From: Lachnospiraceae bacterium
Lineage (GTDB): Bacteria; Bacillota; Clostridia; Lachnospirales; Lachnospiraceae
Reading direction: 5' to 3'
Assembly (NCBI GenBank): GCA_016286555.1
Contig: JAEETA010000008.1
Span: forward strand, 1-64,000
DNA length: 64,000 nt
The translations under genes were made by a program, and so were the position numbers. Below, one piece after another: positions 52,360-61,517 of this stretch (positions are counted from its first letter, which is position 1; every line of letters begins with the position of its first letter). The notes below the pieces were generated by a model. That model did no database searches. It saw nothing but the letters and a program-made list of their open reading frames with translations, and was not told the DNA's origin.

Positions 52360-53514
52360 TCAATAGGTTCCTTTGGTATCAAAAACGATACCCTTGTCAT
52401 CTTTTATCTTCGAGGTGGCTCTACGCTTGTTCAGCTCCTCCAGGAAAAGCTCCTCATCGAAGGGAAGTTCCACGGTGCGGTCCAACCAGGCAGACAGATA
52501 CATGGCATTGGAAAGGGTAAGGCCGTTGATGCCTTCCTCTCCCCCTGCCACCAGGGACGCGCCGTTCAAAATGTGCTCCGTGAAAGCTTTCAGCACTCCC
52601 ACGTGCTGCTCGTTCCTACCATCGGTCTCGATCTCCAGATGGTCCATCTCGGGCTTTGCAAACCCGTTCTCCGCAGTTTTGCAAAACTCCCGCTCATTCT
52701 CCTTCAGTCTGTCAAAGAGAAGCTTTCCGTTCTCACAGACGATCTTCCCATACTCAAAGGTCAGCTCCAGACGATTGGTGCCGGGGGCATCTCCCGTGGT
52801 GGTGACAAAGACGCCGGTGGCGCCGTTTTCAAACTCCAGATAGGCGGTCACATCATCCTCCACCTCGATGTCGTGCCACTTTGCCTCATGGCAGAATGCC
52901 CTGACCTTTACGGGCATGCCGCAGAGCCATTGCAGCAGATCCAGCTGGTGCGGGCACTGATTCAGGAGGACGCCGCCGCCCTCGCCTGCCCAGGTTGCCT
53001 TCCAGCCTGCCGCATCATAATAGCTCTGGGTGCGGTACCAGTCGGTGATGATCCAGTTCACCCTTTTCATGGCACCCAGTTCGCCGCTTTGGATCATCTC
53101 ATGGAGCTTGCGGTACACACAGTTGGTGCGCTGATTGAACATGATGGCAAAGGTCTTATCACTCTTTGCAGCCACTTCATTCATCTCTCTCACCTGCTTC
53201 GTGAAGACTCCGGCAGGCTTCTCGGAAATGACGTGTGTGTCATGCTGTAATGCATAGATCACATAGTCCGGATGCACATAGTGGGGTGTTGCAATGAGTA
53301 CCGCGTCGCACTCCCCGGAATCGATGAGATCCCGACCGTCCGCATAGCGCTTTACCTCTGCGGGGAGATTTGCCTCCGCCCACTCCAGGCGCTCCGGCCG
53401 GATGTCCGCCACTGCTGTCAACCGCAGATGGGGTATCTTTCCTTCCACAATGGAATTGGCGTGGTTGGTGCCCATACCGCCGATGCCGATGATACCAATC
53501 TTTACTTCCGTCAT
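52360..53514 (-). CDS. Gfo/Idh/MocA-family NAD(P)-dependent oxidoreductase
   Basis: The 384-residue protein has the Rossmann motif GIIGIGGMGTNHA, AVLIATPHYVHPDYV, and the family EKP (HVISEKPAG). Its C-terminal beta-sheet substrate domain includes WAGEGGGVLLNQCPHQLDLL with the likely catalytic His. These enzymes oxidise sugars, inositol or glycosides using NAD(P). AGGAGG precedes the ATG. No transporter or regulator gene adjoins, so the substrate is open. Confidence 0.93.
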   Translation of the reverse strand: MTEVKIGIIGIGGMGTNHANSIVEGKIPHLRLTAVADIRPERLEWAEANLPAEVKRYADGRDLIDSGECDAVLIATPHYVHPDYVIYALQHDTHVISEKPAGVFTKQVREMNEVAAKSDKTFAIMFNQRTNCVYRKLHEMIQSGELGAMKRVNWIITDWYRTQSYYDAAGWKATWAGEGGGVLLNQCPHQLDLLQWLCGMPVKVRAFCHEAKWHDIEVEDDVTAYLEFENGATGVFVTTTGDAPGTNRLELTFEYGKIVCENGKLLFDRLKENEREFCKTAENGFAKPEMDHLEIETDGRNEQHVGVLKAFTEHILNGASLVAGGEEGINGLTLSNAMYLSAWLDRTVELPFDEELFLEELNKRRATSKIKDDKGIVFDTKGTY

Positions 53515-53705
53515 ACTGTATTTCCTCCTGTTTACGATGAAACTTCAGGTCGAATCTTCCTGTCATACGATCATTCTAAATGGAAACCCGGATGATTGAT
53601 ATATACATATTCAACCATTTTTATGTATTATTCCGACCACGGATAAAGTACGCCCATGCAGGCAGTCATGGCGCAGTTTCCGGGCACGGGGCCGCCCGCA
53701 CACAA

Positions 53706-53738
53706 GGAAAAAGCTCCCGGGCGAAGCCGGGAGCCTTC
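53706..53738. terminator. Intrinsic terminator downstream of the HAD hydrolase
   Basis: GCTCCCGG / CCGGGAGC arms are followed on the minus strand by CTTTTTCC. The rest of the 230-base gap to the oxidoreductase start is AT-rich; no gene is seen. Confidence 0.8.
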
Positions 53739-53746
53739 TGTCAGTT

Positions 53747-54433
53747 TCATTCGAATCGATCCAGGTATGCCACCACATCCATCTGGGTATCCGCGTGATC
53801 GAATTCCTCCAGGATAGGACAGGGAATATGGGGCTCGTAGGCCATGGAATGGAACCAGGTGCACTGCAGGGGATGCATGCCCGCTTCCCTTGCGGCGTAG
53901 AGTTCTTTGGATCCTCCGTCGCCCACGTAGAGGATTTCTTCCGGACGCAGGCCCAGGAGCTCGATCATCTTCGCATAGATCCTTTGATCCGGTTTGCAGA
54001 CACCCTGCTCGTAAGAGATCAGGGGAACGTCAAAGTAAGGGAAGATCTTACTGCTCCGGATCATGTCCCGCTCATCGGAGAAGGTGTTGGTGATGAGGCC
54101 GATCCGGATGCCTCTCTCCTTCAGCCCCTCCAGCATCTGCACGGTTTCCTCCGGGATGCCGTCGAAGGTGTCCCGCAGGCTGTCCATCCGCTTGGCGGCT
54201 GCCAGCTGTACCTTCTCCTCGGAATAGGCTCCCAGCTTTCTCAGAACAAACTCCAGGCCTTCCTCGATGGTCAGCTTTCCGACGCTTCTGTCGTTTTCAA
54301 TCGCATGCCACTCTCGGCGGAAGTCCGTAGGACCCACACCCACGTCGGCAGCAATGTGTTCCCCGAAGTAGGTTCTCCCCTCGAACAGGGACACCAGAGT
54401 CTCAAACATGTCGAACACTACTGCTTTGATCAT
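53747..54433 (-). CDS. HAD-superfamily hydrolase (haloacid-dehalogenase-like)
   Basis: The 228-residue protein has motif I VFDMFETLV, where the second Asp of DxD is Phe, as in dehalogenase-type HADs (FDxYGTL). Motif II is LITNT, motif III CKPDQRIY and motif IV VGDGGSKE. It may dephosphorylate or dehalogenate small molecules. GGAGGAGGG precedes the ATG. It is separated from the ExbB/ExbD operon by a terminator. Confidence 0.88.
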   Translation of the reverse strand: MIKAVVFDMFETLVSLFEGRTYFGEHIAADVGVGPTDFRREWHAIENDRSVGKLTIEEGLEFVLRKLGAYSEEKVQLAAAKRMDSLRDTFDGIPEETVQMLEGLKERGIRIGLITNTFSDERDMIRSSKIFPYFDVPLISYEQGVCKPDQRIYAKMIELLGLRPEEILYVGDGGSKELYAAREAGMHPLQCTWFHSMAYEPHIPCPILEEFDHADTQMDVVAYLDRFE

Positions 54434-54460
54434 TCTCCCTCCTCCTTTTTGCTATATTGA

Positions 54461-54491
54461 AAAACTTCCGGGTTTTTGACTCGGAAGTTTT
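54461..54491. terminator. Terminator of the ExbB/ExbD-like operon
   Basis: AAAACTTCCG / CGGAAGTTTT arms with flanking A and T runs lie 15 bases past the last operon gene. Confidence 0.8.
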
Positions 54492-54506
54492 TTCTCATTC
54501 ATCGTA

Positions 54507-55526
54507 TCACTGTGTCTCGAGCAGACGCATGACCATCAGCGCTTCTTCTTTGATCTTACCCTGGTCCTCCGTATCGTTGTTGTAGACGTAGAGGTACACG
54601 AGGATGCCTTCGGAACCGATCTCCTGGAAAACAAATTCCATGCGGTAGGGGTCACCTGTCATTGCCTTTTTGTAACCGTCCTGATAGTACTTATATTCCG
54701 TACCGTAGTAGGTTTTCACCGTGCGAAGAGGGAAGTCCTTCAGATTCTCTTTCCCGGTGATATCCCGGAGGATGGCTTCCTCGATGAGAGTCATATCGCT
54801 GCGATCGTTTAGCGCCACGAATCTTTCTATTTCAAAATAGCAAACGAAGAGGCTCTGTGCATATACCGCACCCCGGTTCAGTTCGTTGAGGCGGTATTGG
54901 TATCCTTCGATCTCGCCCAGTTCCTCGGCCACAATGTTATGCTCCACCTGCTCCCAGCTCTGAGGGATGTAGTACTTAACCTTTCCATTATGGAGATCCC
55001 GCTCCAGCAAGTCGCCGGTTTTGTAGGTATTGTTCCCGTTCCTGGTGGAGACGGCGTCCTCGTCGATCCGGTCGGAGTCCACCTTTTGGAAGCTGTCCAC
55101 ATACAGGGTGGGATTGTTTTTGTTCAAAGCAGTTACGGAAAGCTGACCGTAAACCAGGATGGTATCGCCCGCGGAAAGCTCCACGATGGCGTTGGCCAGG
55201 ACGTCGTCCTTTACCTTGCAGTTGATGTGGGAGCTGTCCTCCATGGCGGAAATGGAAAGGTCGAACTGATCGTTCTTCGGCTTCACATTCTGCGCATACC
55301 CAAGCAGCGCAAAGTACTCATCGTCATAGGCTTTCCAGTCATCCTTCCCACCGTGCTTTATCCCGTTGATGACGCTGGACGCCTTCCGGTTCTGATAGAC
55401 CCGGTATCCTTCCGTATCCAGAGACACGGCTTTCTTCGACAGGCCCAAACCGCTGAGGAACAAAAATCCCGTGGTCATGATCAGAAGGAAGGAAAGTATT
55501 CTCTTTTTATCCGTGCGTTTTTCCAT
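54507..55526 (-). CDS. Unknown membrane-anchored protein, distal gene of the ExbB/ExbD-like operon
   Basis: The 339-residue protein has a single N-terminal helix (LSFLLIMTTGFLFLSGLGL) and an external domain. The middle (about 90-150; DLSISAMEDSSHINCKVKDD, AGDTILVYGQLSVTAL) resembles an OB-fold. The rest is alpha/beta and rich in Tyr. It lies 34 bases after the small ExbD-like gene. Location outside the membrane, beside a proton-driven ExbB/ExbD-type motor, suggests it is the effector moved by that motor; this is inference. A GTG five codons earlier is an alternative start. Confidence 0.65.
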   Translation of the reverse strand: MEKRTDKKRILSFLLIMTTGFLFLSGLGLSKKAVSLDTEGYRVYQNRKASSVINGIKHGGKDDWKAYDDEYFALLGYAQNVKPKNDQFDLSISAMEDSSHINCKVKDDVLANAIVELSAGDTILVYGQLSVTALNKNNPTLYVDSFQKVDSDRIDEDAVSTRNGNNTYKTGDLLERDLHNGKVKYYIPQSWEQVEHNIVAEELGEIEGYQYRLNELNRGAVYAQSLFVCYFEIERFVALNDRSDMTLIEEAILRDITGKENLKDFPLRTVKTYYGTEYKYYQDGYKKAMTGDPYRMEFVFQEIGSEGILVYLYVYNNDTEDQGKIKEEALMVMRLLETQ

Positions 55527-55560
55527 ACCGTCTACCTTCACCCGACTAACGGATCGGGAC

Positions 55561-56019
55561 CTATTCCTGCTTCTCCGAATAGGAGATTCCCTTGTCCTCC
55601 AGGAGCTGCATGACCTGTTTGTACACCTTGCTGTCCGCGTATTTATCGATAAGAGTCACGCCCTTTTCGTTCATGGACTTCGCATCATGCTTGATGTAGC
55701 TCGCCAACTGATCGGCTGTATACTTCGAGGTCCCCATGGTGATCTGCTTTCCTTCGATGCGGATCTCATAGGGCTTTACCACGACTTCGGATCCCGCACC
55801 GGAATCCCCATCGGTATCGGCATCGCCCGAGGCATCATCGCTCTCCCCGTCCTCGCCGCCGGTGCCCCACTCGGCCCGCTCAATGGCCTTGTCCAGGTCG
55901 ATGAGGTGGGTGCCGGAGCCCAGCTCCAGAGAGATGGGTGCTTTCCTGGCCCCGATCAGCGACAGCGCCAGGATGCAAAGGATCGGCAATATGAACTTTT
56001 TCTTTGTCCCATCACTCAT
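55561..56019 (-). CDS. ExbD-like periplasmic-domain protein (third copy)
   Basis: The 152-residue protein has one N-terminal helix (FILPILCILALSLIG), an acidic Gly/Asp/Ser linker, and a C-terminal domain. The pattern EIRIEGKQITMGTSKYTADQ, then LASYIKH and YKQVMQLLEDKGISY, matches the ExbD/TolR peptidoglycan-side domain by eye. It overlaps the preceding gene by eight bases. The usual membrane Asp of ExbD is not evident, so it may be an accessory rather than channel subunit. Confidence 0.6.
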   Translation of the reverse strand: MSDGTKKKFILPILCILALSLIGARKAPISLELGSGTHLIDLDKAIERAEWGTGGEDGESDDASGDADTDGDSGAGSEVVVKPYEIRIEGKQITMGTSKYTADQLASYIKHDAKSMNEKGVTLIDKYADSKVYKQVMQLLEDKGISYSEKQE

Positions 56020-56611
56020 TCTCTTCCCTGGTTTCATAGCCGTGCTCGTGCAGATACTCTCTCAGCTCTTTGAAGGTTTTGGCGGAAGCATAATTGTCCA
56101 CGAGATAAATGAGATTCGTCTCGTTCACGTCCGCCAGACATTTCTGAATCTCATCGAGGGAATTCAGCTTGTCCGTACGATAATAGATCTCGCTCCCCCG
56201 CACCAGGAAGTAGTAGACGTACTCATTCTCGTTACCGTCCACGTAATTCCCTGCGGCGTTGATGCCTGCTGCCTGGTTGCCGGTTACGGGTTCCTCACCG
56301 ACAGAGTACTCCTCTTCCGCCTGGATGCGCAGGAGGTCTCCCACGCCCCGGGCGCCGTGGCGCATGTAATACCCGAAGAGGAAGATCAGTGATCCCGCCA
56401 CAAGCAAAGCGGCGGCACCGATCAGATACTCTTTCCGTGTTTTTTTCAAAAAGGCGGCGCCCTCCGGACGGAGGTAGTAGGTGTAGTCGTCCTTCCGCTT
56501 GATGACGATCATGAAGCGCCTGTACAGCGGCTCGATCGCAAACAAAACGAGAAAGATCAGACCGGACAGGGCCAGCAATGCGCCCAGCGCCATGATAAGA
56601 AACGCAATCAT
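56012..56611 (-). CDS. Two-helix membrane protein with ExbD-like external domain
   Basis: The 199-residue protein has helices at about 2-28 and 62-84, a short cytoplasmic loop, and an external C-terminal domain. That domain's end (NLIYLVDNYASAKTFKELRE, YLHEHGYE) follows the ExbD-like strand-helix pattern. It starts four bases after the ExbD gene and overlaps the next one, so it is tightly coupled. It probably forms part of the same membrane complex. Confidence 0.6.
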   Translation of the reverse strand: MIAFLIMALGALLALSGLIFLVLFAIEPLYRRFMIVIKRKDDYTYYLRPEGAAFLKKTRKEYLIGAAALLVAGSLIFLFGYYMRHGARGVGDLLRIQAEEEYSVGEEPVTGNQAAGINAAGNYVDGNENEYVYYFLVRGSEIYYRTDKLNSLDEIQKCLADVNETNLIYLVDNYASAKTFKELREYLHEHGYETREENE

Positions 56612-56615
56612 AGTT

Positions 56616-57131
56616 TTACCCGTTGATCCTCACAAAATCACTGGAGGCTTCCAGCTTTTCCAGAATCGACATGATCTGTTTTTCGTCGCGGTACAAAATG
56701 TCTTCATCGCCCTGGTTCAGGGACATAACGATGATGGTTCCGGGATGGTCGTTCACAAAATCCGTCAGACGTTTCTCCAGTTCGTCGAACTTGCTCCCGG
56801 TATTGCTGCCGCTGAGTTCGATGGGCTCTTCGTCCACGCCCCCCAGGTTGATGGCGATGTGTCTCGTGGAGGGGCGATCCTCCTCGTAGGTGGAAACGAT
56901 GGCCACGGTGGTGACGAGATCCTTCGCCACACCCAGGTTGTCGAGCTGGGCTTCGTAGATCTCCTGCGCCGTCTCCGCGCTTGCGATCTGACTGTTGGCA
57001 TCCGCCAGCTTCTCCTCCGCAACCTGCTGCAGCGCGGTGGATTTCAGGTTGACCACCATCAGGACGATGAACACCACATCCAGGAGAGACGTCAGATCGA
57101 TGATGATATCTCTGCTTTTATTCCTTTTCAT
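56616..57131 (-). CDS. ExbD/TolR-family protein
   Basis: The 171-residue protein has an N-terminal helix containing the channel Asp (DLTSLLDVVFIVLMVV; D12 and D18). A coiled segment (about 38-65) and a C-terminal domain (about 100-165) with TIIVMSLNQGDEDILYRDEK follow. In Gram-negatives ExbD works with ExbB to convert proton flow into motion of TonB/TolA. Here no TonB, outer-membrane receptor or TolA is encoded. GGAGC precedes the ATG, nine bases after the ExbB-like gene. Confidence 0.85.
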   Translation of the reverse strand: MKRNKSRDIIIDLTSLLDVVFIVLMVVNLKSTALQQVAEEKLADANSQIASAETAQEIYEAQLDNLGVAKDLVTTVAIVSTYEEDRPSTRHIAINLGGVDEEPIELSGSNTGSKFDELEKRLTDFVNDHPGTIIVMSLNQGDEDILYRDEKQIMSILEKLEASSDFVRING

Positions 57132-57140
57132 AGGGTGCTC

Positions 57141-57707
57141 CTATTTGCTCTCTTCCTCGCTGCCCGAAACATTGCCCAGCATGATGGCGGTGTTCAGTTT
57201 CTTATCGTAATTCTCGAAGATCAGTTCCGTTTCGTTGATCATTTTCGTAGGCAGGAAGGTATCCACCAGCTTCAGCACGATGGACGCGATGAGTCCGAAA
57301 AAGGTGGAGGAAAGCGCCGTATCCAGACCGGCGATCACCACGTTCACATCGGAAAGTCCCTGGGACTGCTGCATGAGACCCACCACGGTGCCCAGGATTC
57401 CCAACAGCGGGAAGACGGGGATCAGAGAGGCGATGGTGGCATGGGTCACGCTCAGCTCGTTAAAGGTCTTCTCATACTCCCGCATGGTGTCAGGGGTCAC
57501 CTGCTCCTTTTGGGTATCGTTCTCAAAGGCGTGCAGCTGCGTATTGTAGATGGTCTTCATGTTCGTCATGGTGAGCGCAGCTTCCACCAGGCTTCTGTGA
57601 CTGCTCAGCTTGGACGCGTTCAAGAGCATCCAGACCAGGATCGCAATGCCGCAAAGGCCGATCAGGTAATTGATGGAACTTCCTACTACTTCAAGCAAAC
57701 CGGACAT
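57141..57707 (-). CDS. ExbB/TolQ/MotA-family proton channel subunit
   Basis: The 188-residue protein has three helices (about 10-30, 95-120, 135-158). It shows the family signatures PLLGILGTVVGLMQQ and ALSSTFFGLIASIVLKLVD. ExbB/TolQ pentamers surround an ExbD dimer and use proton flux. The ATG at 57707 has AGGAGAAGAGG; an upstream extension is less likely. It heads a five-gene unit, of which three others look ExbD-like or externally exposed. Confidence 0.88.
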   Translation of the reverse strand: MSGLLEVVGSSINYLIGLCGIAILVWMLLNASKLSSHRSLVEAALTMTNMKTIYNTQLHAFENDTQKEQVTPDTMREYEKTFNELSVTHATIASLIPVFPLLGILGTVVGLMQQSQGLSDVNVVIAGLDTALSSTFFGLIASIVLKLVDTFLPTKMINETELIFENYDKKLNTAIMLGNVSGSEEESK

Positions 57708-57821
57708 CCTCTTCTCCTCTCGCTTATGAAAAATGAATGTTTTGAGCGTCACCGCTCAGTTCGATTATACACCCTGCGGGGGTGGTTGAACCATTTTCCT
57801 GCCTGCCCGCGGGGATGTGTT

Positions 57822-59660
57822 TTATACGCTGATATACGCGCCCGCCTGCACCTTCCACATCTCGGCGTATTTTCCGCCCAGGGCCAGGAGCTCCGCGTGG
57901 CTGCCCTGCTCGGCGATGCGGCCGTTCTCCAGCATGATGATGCGGTCCGCATTCCGGGTGGTGGAGAGTCTGTGGGAAATGAAAATGACAGTCTTGTCAC
58001 CGGTGGCGGTGAGCATGGTGTGGTTCAGCTGGTACTCGGCGATGGGATCCAGGGCACTGGAGGGCTCGTCCAGGATCATGAGGCCGGCCTCCTTGTAGAA
58101 GACTCTGGCGATGGCCAGCTTCTGGCTCTCGCCGCCGGAGAGGTTCACGCCGTCCTTGGCAAACTCGTTGGTCAGCTCCGTCTCCAGCTTCTTCGGGAAG
58201 CGGTCGATCCGTCCCATGAGGCCGCTGTCCGTGAGAGCTCTGCGGACGCCTTCATCCACGGAGCCGTCCACCGCATCCAGCGCCACATTTTCTCTGACAT
58301 TGCCGCCAAAGATCATGTAGTCCTGGAAGACGGTACCGATGCTGTCGCGGTAGCTATCCACATCGTAGCGTTTGATGTTTTTCCCATCCGCCAGGATCTG
58401 ACCGCCGTTCACATCGTAGAGCCGCATCAGGAGCTTTACGAGGGTGGTTTTTCCTGCGCCGTTGTAGCCCACGAGAGCGATCTTCTCGCCGGGCTTGATG
58501 TGCAGGTTCAGGTCCTTCAGCAACATGTCGGTACCGCTGCCGTAAGCGAAGGACACATCCTCCAGGTCGATCTCCTTGGGTGCCTTGGATGCTTCCAGGC
58601 CTTCCTCGGAAACGATCTTCGGTTCATACCCCAGGAACTTGCGGATCTTCGAAATGTAGAGGCTGGTCTCTGCCGCGTAGGGGTAGGTCTGGGAAAAGAC
58701 ACGCATACTGTTCTTCATTCGGCCAAAGGATCCGTAGAGGATGGCCACCGTGCTGAAGGACAGGTTTTTCGCCACAGCCGCCTGATACACCAGGTAGGTG
58801 ATGAAGATCACGTCGCTGAAGAGGGCGTTGCACAGGTACTGCCGGACAAAGCCCAGGATCCATTTCTTCCGGGCGTATTTTTTCTCCACATCATAGACGG
58901 CGTCGTTGGCTTCGTCGAACTGGCGGGCCAGCACGTCGCTGACCTCGGGATTCAGGCGGATCTCCTTGGCGTAGTCGCTGAGGTAGTAGATACGCTTGAT
59001 GTAGTCACGCTTCCGGGAGAAGGGCAGACTGCCGATGCGGGCCAGGTAATTCTGCTTGTTGTAGAGCTGTTCGAAGATCATGCTCAGCACGAAGGAGGCG
59101 AGGGCAAATACCAGGGAGAGCCGGTCCTTCATGAGGAAGTAAGCGCCGGTGGTGATGAAGACGGTGAGGCCGCTGAGGGTATTCTTGACGAAGTCCAGCA
59201 CGCGCTCGATCTGGGTGTCCACCTCGGAGATGGCCAGCACCTGTTCGTTGTAGAAGGATGGATCGTCGTAGCAGGCCAGGTCCACGCCGCGGGCCTTTTC
59301 GTAGAGCATCATCTTAATCTTCTGCCGTGCCTTCGGGCGTTCCTTTTCCGTCATGAAATCGCCGGCAAAAACGGTGAAGACCATGCCCAGAGTGATGCAT
59401 CCTGCCAGGATCAGGATCCAGCGGGCCACATCCCGGAAGGGATAGCCGAATTCCGCCGCTTCCAGCACGTAGCCGATACCAACGGTGTGCTCAAAGAAGA
59501 TGGAGATCTGGTTGCGCACCGCGTCCAGCACGGGGAAAATGACGAAGCAGGGGGATGCCTTAAACATCAGCTTCAGGAAGAAGAAGTTGTTGCCGAAAAC
59601 CTCCCGGACGGACTGCTTGGTTTTTTCTTTTTCATTGGGCGTCATGGGTTTCGTACTCAC
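57822..59660 (-). CDS. ABC exporter half-transporter (second subunit)
   Basis: The 612-residue protein has six membrane helices (about 40-330) and an ATPase with Walker A GYNGAGKT, signature LSGGESQK, Walker B LMILDEPSSALD and H-loop FISHRLS. The start is GTG at 59660, marked by a near-perfect AGGAGGTGATC and a GTGA overlap with the upstream half-transporter. The pair forms a heterodimeric exporter of type IV. Substrates of close relatives include peptides, lipids and drugs. Confidence 0.92.
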   Translation of the reverse strand: MSTKPMTPNEKEKTKQSVREVFGNNFFFLKLMFKASPCFVIFPVLDAVRNQISIFFEHTVGIGYVLEAAEFGYPFRDVARWILILAGCITLGMVFTVFAGDFMTEKERPKARQKIKMMLYEKARGVDLACYDDPSFYNEQVLAISEVDTQIERVLDFVKNTLSGLTVFITTGAYFLMKDRLSLVFALASFVLSMIFEQLYNKQNYLARIGSLPFSRKRDYIKRIYYLSDYAKEIRLNPEVSDVLARQFDEANDAVYDVEKKYARKKWILGFVRQYLCNALFSDVIFITYLVYQAAVAKNLSFSTVAILYGSFGRMKNSMRVFSQTYPYAAETSLYISKIRKFLGYEPKIVSEEGLEASKAPKEIDLEDVSFAYGSGTDMLLKDLNLHIKPGEKIALVGYNGAGKTTLVKLLMRLYDVNGGQILADGKNIKRYDVDSYRDSIGTVFQDYMIFGGNVRENVALDAVDGSVDEGVRRALTDSGLMGRIDRFPKKLETELTNEFAKDGVNLSGGESQKLAIARVFYKEAGLMILDEPSSALDPIAEYQLNHTMLTATGDKTVIFISHRLSTTRNADRIIMLENGRIAEQGSHAELLALGGKYAEMWKVQAGAYISV

Positions 59661-61489
59661 AGGATCACCTCCTCTTCATTTTCCAGAGCGAGGTAATTCA
59701 TAGCCTGGGTCTTGTACATTTTGGCGTAGCTGCCGCCCGCCGCCATGAGCTCTCTGTGGGTGCCCTCCTCGATGAGGGTGCCCTTTTCCAGCATAAAGAC
59801 GCGGTCACAGTCCTTCACGGAGGAAAGCCTGTGAGAGATAAAGAGCATGGTGTGGTCCTTCGCTTCCTTCAGGATGCTGCGGAAGAGGTCGTACTCGGCT
59901 ATTGGGTCCAGGGCACTGGAGGGCTCGTCGAAGATCTTCATGGGAGCCTCCTTGGCAAAGGTTCTGGCCACCGCGATCTTCTGGCTCTCGCCGCCGGAGA
60001 GGACGGCGCCGTCCTCGTCAAATTCCCTGGTCATCATGGTGTTCATGCCGTCCTTCAAGGTCATGACCTTGTCGTAGACGCCCGCCATTTTCAGGGCCTT
60101 TTCCACCACCGCGTCCTCATTTTCCGGGTGCCTGCCCATGAGGACATTCTCCTTCACGGACATGCCGAAGAGCTGGAAGTCCTGAAAGGTGGTAGCAAAA
60201 ATATTCCGGTAAGCCCGGAGGTTGTACTCCCGGATGTCCCGGCCGTTGTAGTAGATCACGCCGGAAGAGGGATCGTAGAGACGGAGCAGGAGCTTGATGA
60301 TGGTGGTCTTGCCTGCGCCGTTGTGGCCCACCAGGGCTGCGGTCTCGCCCTCCGTGATCTTGAAGGAAAGGTTCTTGATGGTCTCCTTGTCGTCATAGGA
60401 GAAGGACACGTTCCGGAACTCGAGACTCTCGAACTCGGGGCTGGGCTCCGCGCCGTCCCAGTCCTCGGGAATGGATTCCTGATATTCCAGGAAGCCACGG
60501 AGATTGTTGATAAACATGGCGTTTTTCATGATCTCCATGATGTTCTCGAAGACGCGGATCAGGATCCAGGTCATGGCCACCATCAAACTTGACATGATCG
60601 TCAGGTCTGCCAGGGTGATGGTGCCGCTGACGCGGTTCCGGTAGATGGAGTAGAGCAGCACGCCCTCAAAGATCACGGTGAAAGTAAAGGTGATGCGCCA
60701 GAAATTCATGCTGGCCACCTTGAAGGCGAAGCGCTTTGCGATCCTGATGTTGTCCTTCGTCGCATTGTCGTACTGCCTGCGCAGAAGCTCAAAGATGCGG
60801 GAAAGGCGGATCTCCTTGGCACCGTCCGGCAGGTAGAGCATACGGCTCACGTAATTGATGACCTTCTCGTTGGGAACCTGGGCCTGGTAACGCTGATAGG
60901 TGAAGCGGTTGTTCAGGTTACCGAAGAGGAAATTACCGACGAGGGGCGCCAGGATAAAGAGGATGGCAAAGTGATCGATCTGGAACATGAGATAGAACAC
61001 CACCACTGCTGCCACCGCGCCGATGACGGCTCCCAGGATGCCACGGATCACCGCAGAGATCTTCTGCTCGGCGCCGTCCATGGCCATGGTGTAGCGATTG
61101 TAGAAATCCGCGTCCTCGTAGCAGCGCAGCTCCACATTTCTGGCCTTGGCGTACATCCGCTTGTAGATGCCGCCGAAGAGACGGTTGGTCTCCAGGGGAT
61201 AGACCACATTTTCCACGTAGTTGGTATAGATGGCGCAGCTGGCGAAGACGGCAGCGCTGAACATGATAAAGCGGAAGACATAGTTAAAGCCCATATCATT
61301 GTCCAGGCCGTTTACCACGACGCGCATGAAAACGCCGTCAAAAAACACCCACTCCCCGTGGCCGATGAGCCAGAGAAAAAAGGAGTGGATGATCATGGCA
61401 GGGCTGATCTTTGACGCCAAACGCATGGCATACCACGCGTTCCCTGCCATGGCGCCGAAGGATAACTTCGATGTCGATGATTTTTCCAA
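59657..61489 (-). CDS. ABC exporter half-transporter (first subunit)
   Basis: The 610-residue protein has six helices (about 35-330) and an ATPase with Walker A GHNGAGKT, signature LSGGESQK and Walker B MKIFDEPSSALD. Both subunits keep the Glu after Walker B, so both sites may hydrolyse ATP. The start appears to be TTG at 61489, after GGGGGAG. A 4-base overlap couples it to the second subunit. It lies 28 bases after the LUD gene on the same strand and could be in its transcript. Confidence 0.92.
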   Translation of the reverse strand: MEKSSTSKLSFGAMAGNAWYAMRLASKISPAMIIHSFFLWLIGHGEWVFFDGVFMRVVVNGLDNDMGFNYVFRFIMFSAAVFASCAIYTNYVENVVYPLETNRLFGGIYKRMYAKARNVELRCYEDADFYNRYTMAMDGAEQKISAVIRGILGAVIGAVAAVVVFYLMFQIDHFAILFILAPLVGNFLFGNLNNRFTYQRYQAQVPNEKVINYVSRMLYLPDGAKEIRLSRIFELLRRQYDNATKDNIRIAKRFAFKVASMNFWRITFTFTVIFEGVLLYSIYRNRVSGTITLADLTIMSSLMVAMTWILIRVFENIMEIMKNAMFINNLRGFLEYQESIPEDWDGAEPSPEFESLEFRNVSFSYDDKETIKNLSFKITEGETAALVGHNGAGKTTIIKLLLRLYDPSSGVIYYNGRDIREYNLRAYRNIFATTFQDFQLFGMSVKENVLMGRHPENEDAVVEKALKMAGVYDKVMTLKDGMNTMMTREFDEDGAVLSGGESQKIAVARTFAKEAPMKIFDEPSSALDPIAEYDLFRSILKEAKDHTMLFISHRLSSVKDCDRVFMLEKGTLIEEGTHRELMAAGGSYAKMYKTQAMNYLALENEEEVIL

Positions 61490-61517
61490 AATACTCCCCC
61501 TCAGAAGTCGTAAAGAT

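Noticed and set aside
54507..57707. ExbB/ExbD-like operon considered as a Zorya defence system.
   Set aside because: No ZorC/ZorD/ZorE-type helicase or nuclease is encoded next to it; the neighbours are an ABC exporter and a HAD phosphatase.
56499..59696. A plus-strand open frame of 1065 codons across the ExbB/ExbD operon and an ABC exporter.
   Set aside because: It is antisense to genes with unmistakable Walker and ExbB motifs. Translation gives His/Gln/Val-rich sequence typical of antisense frames.
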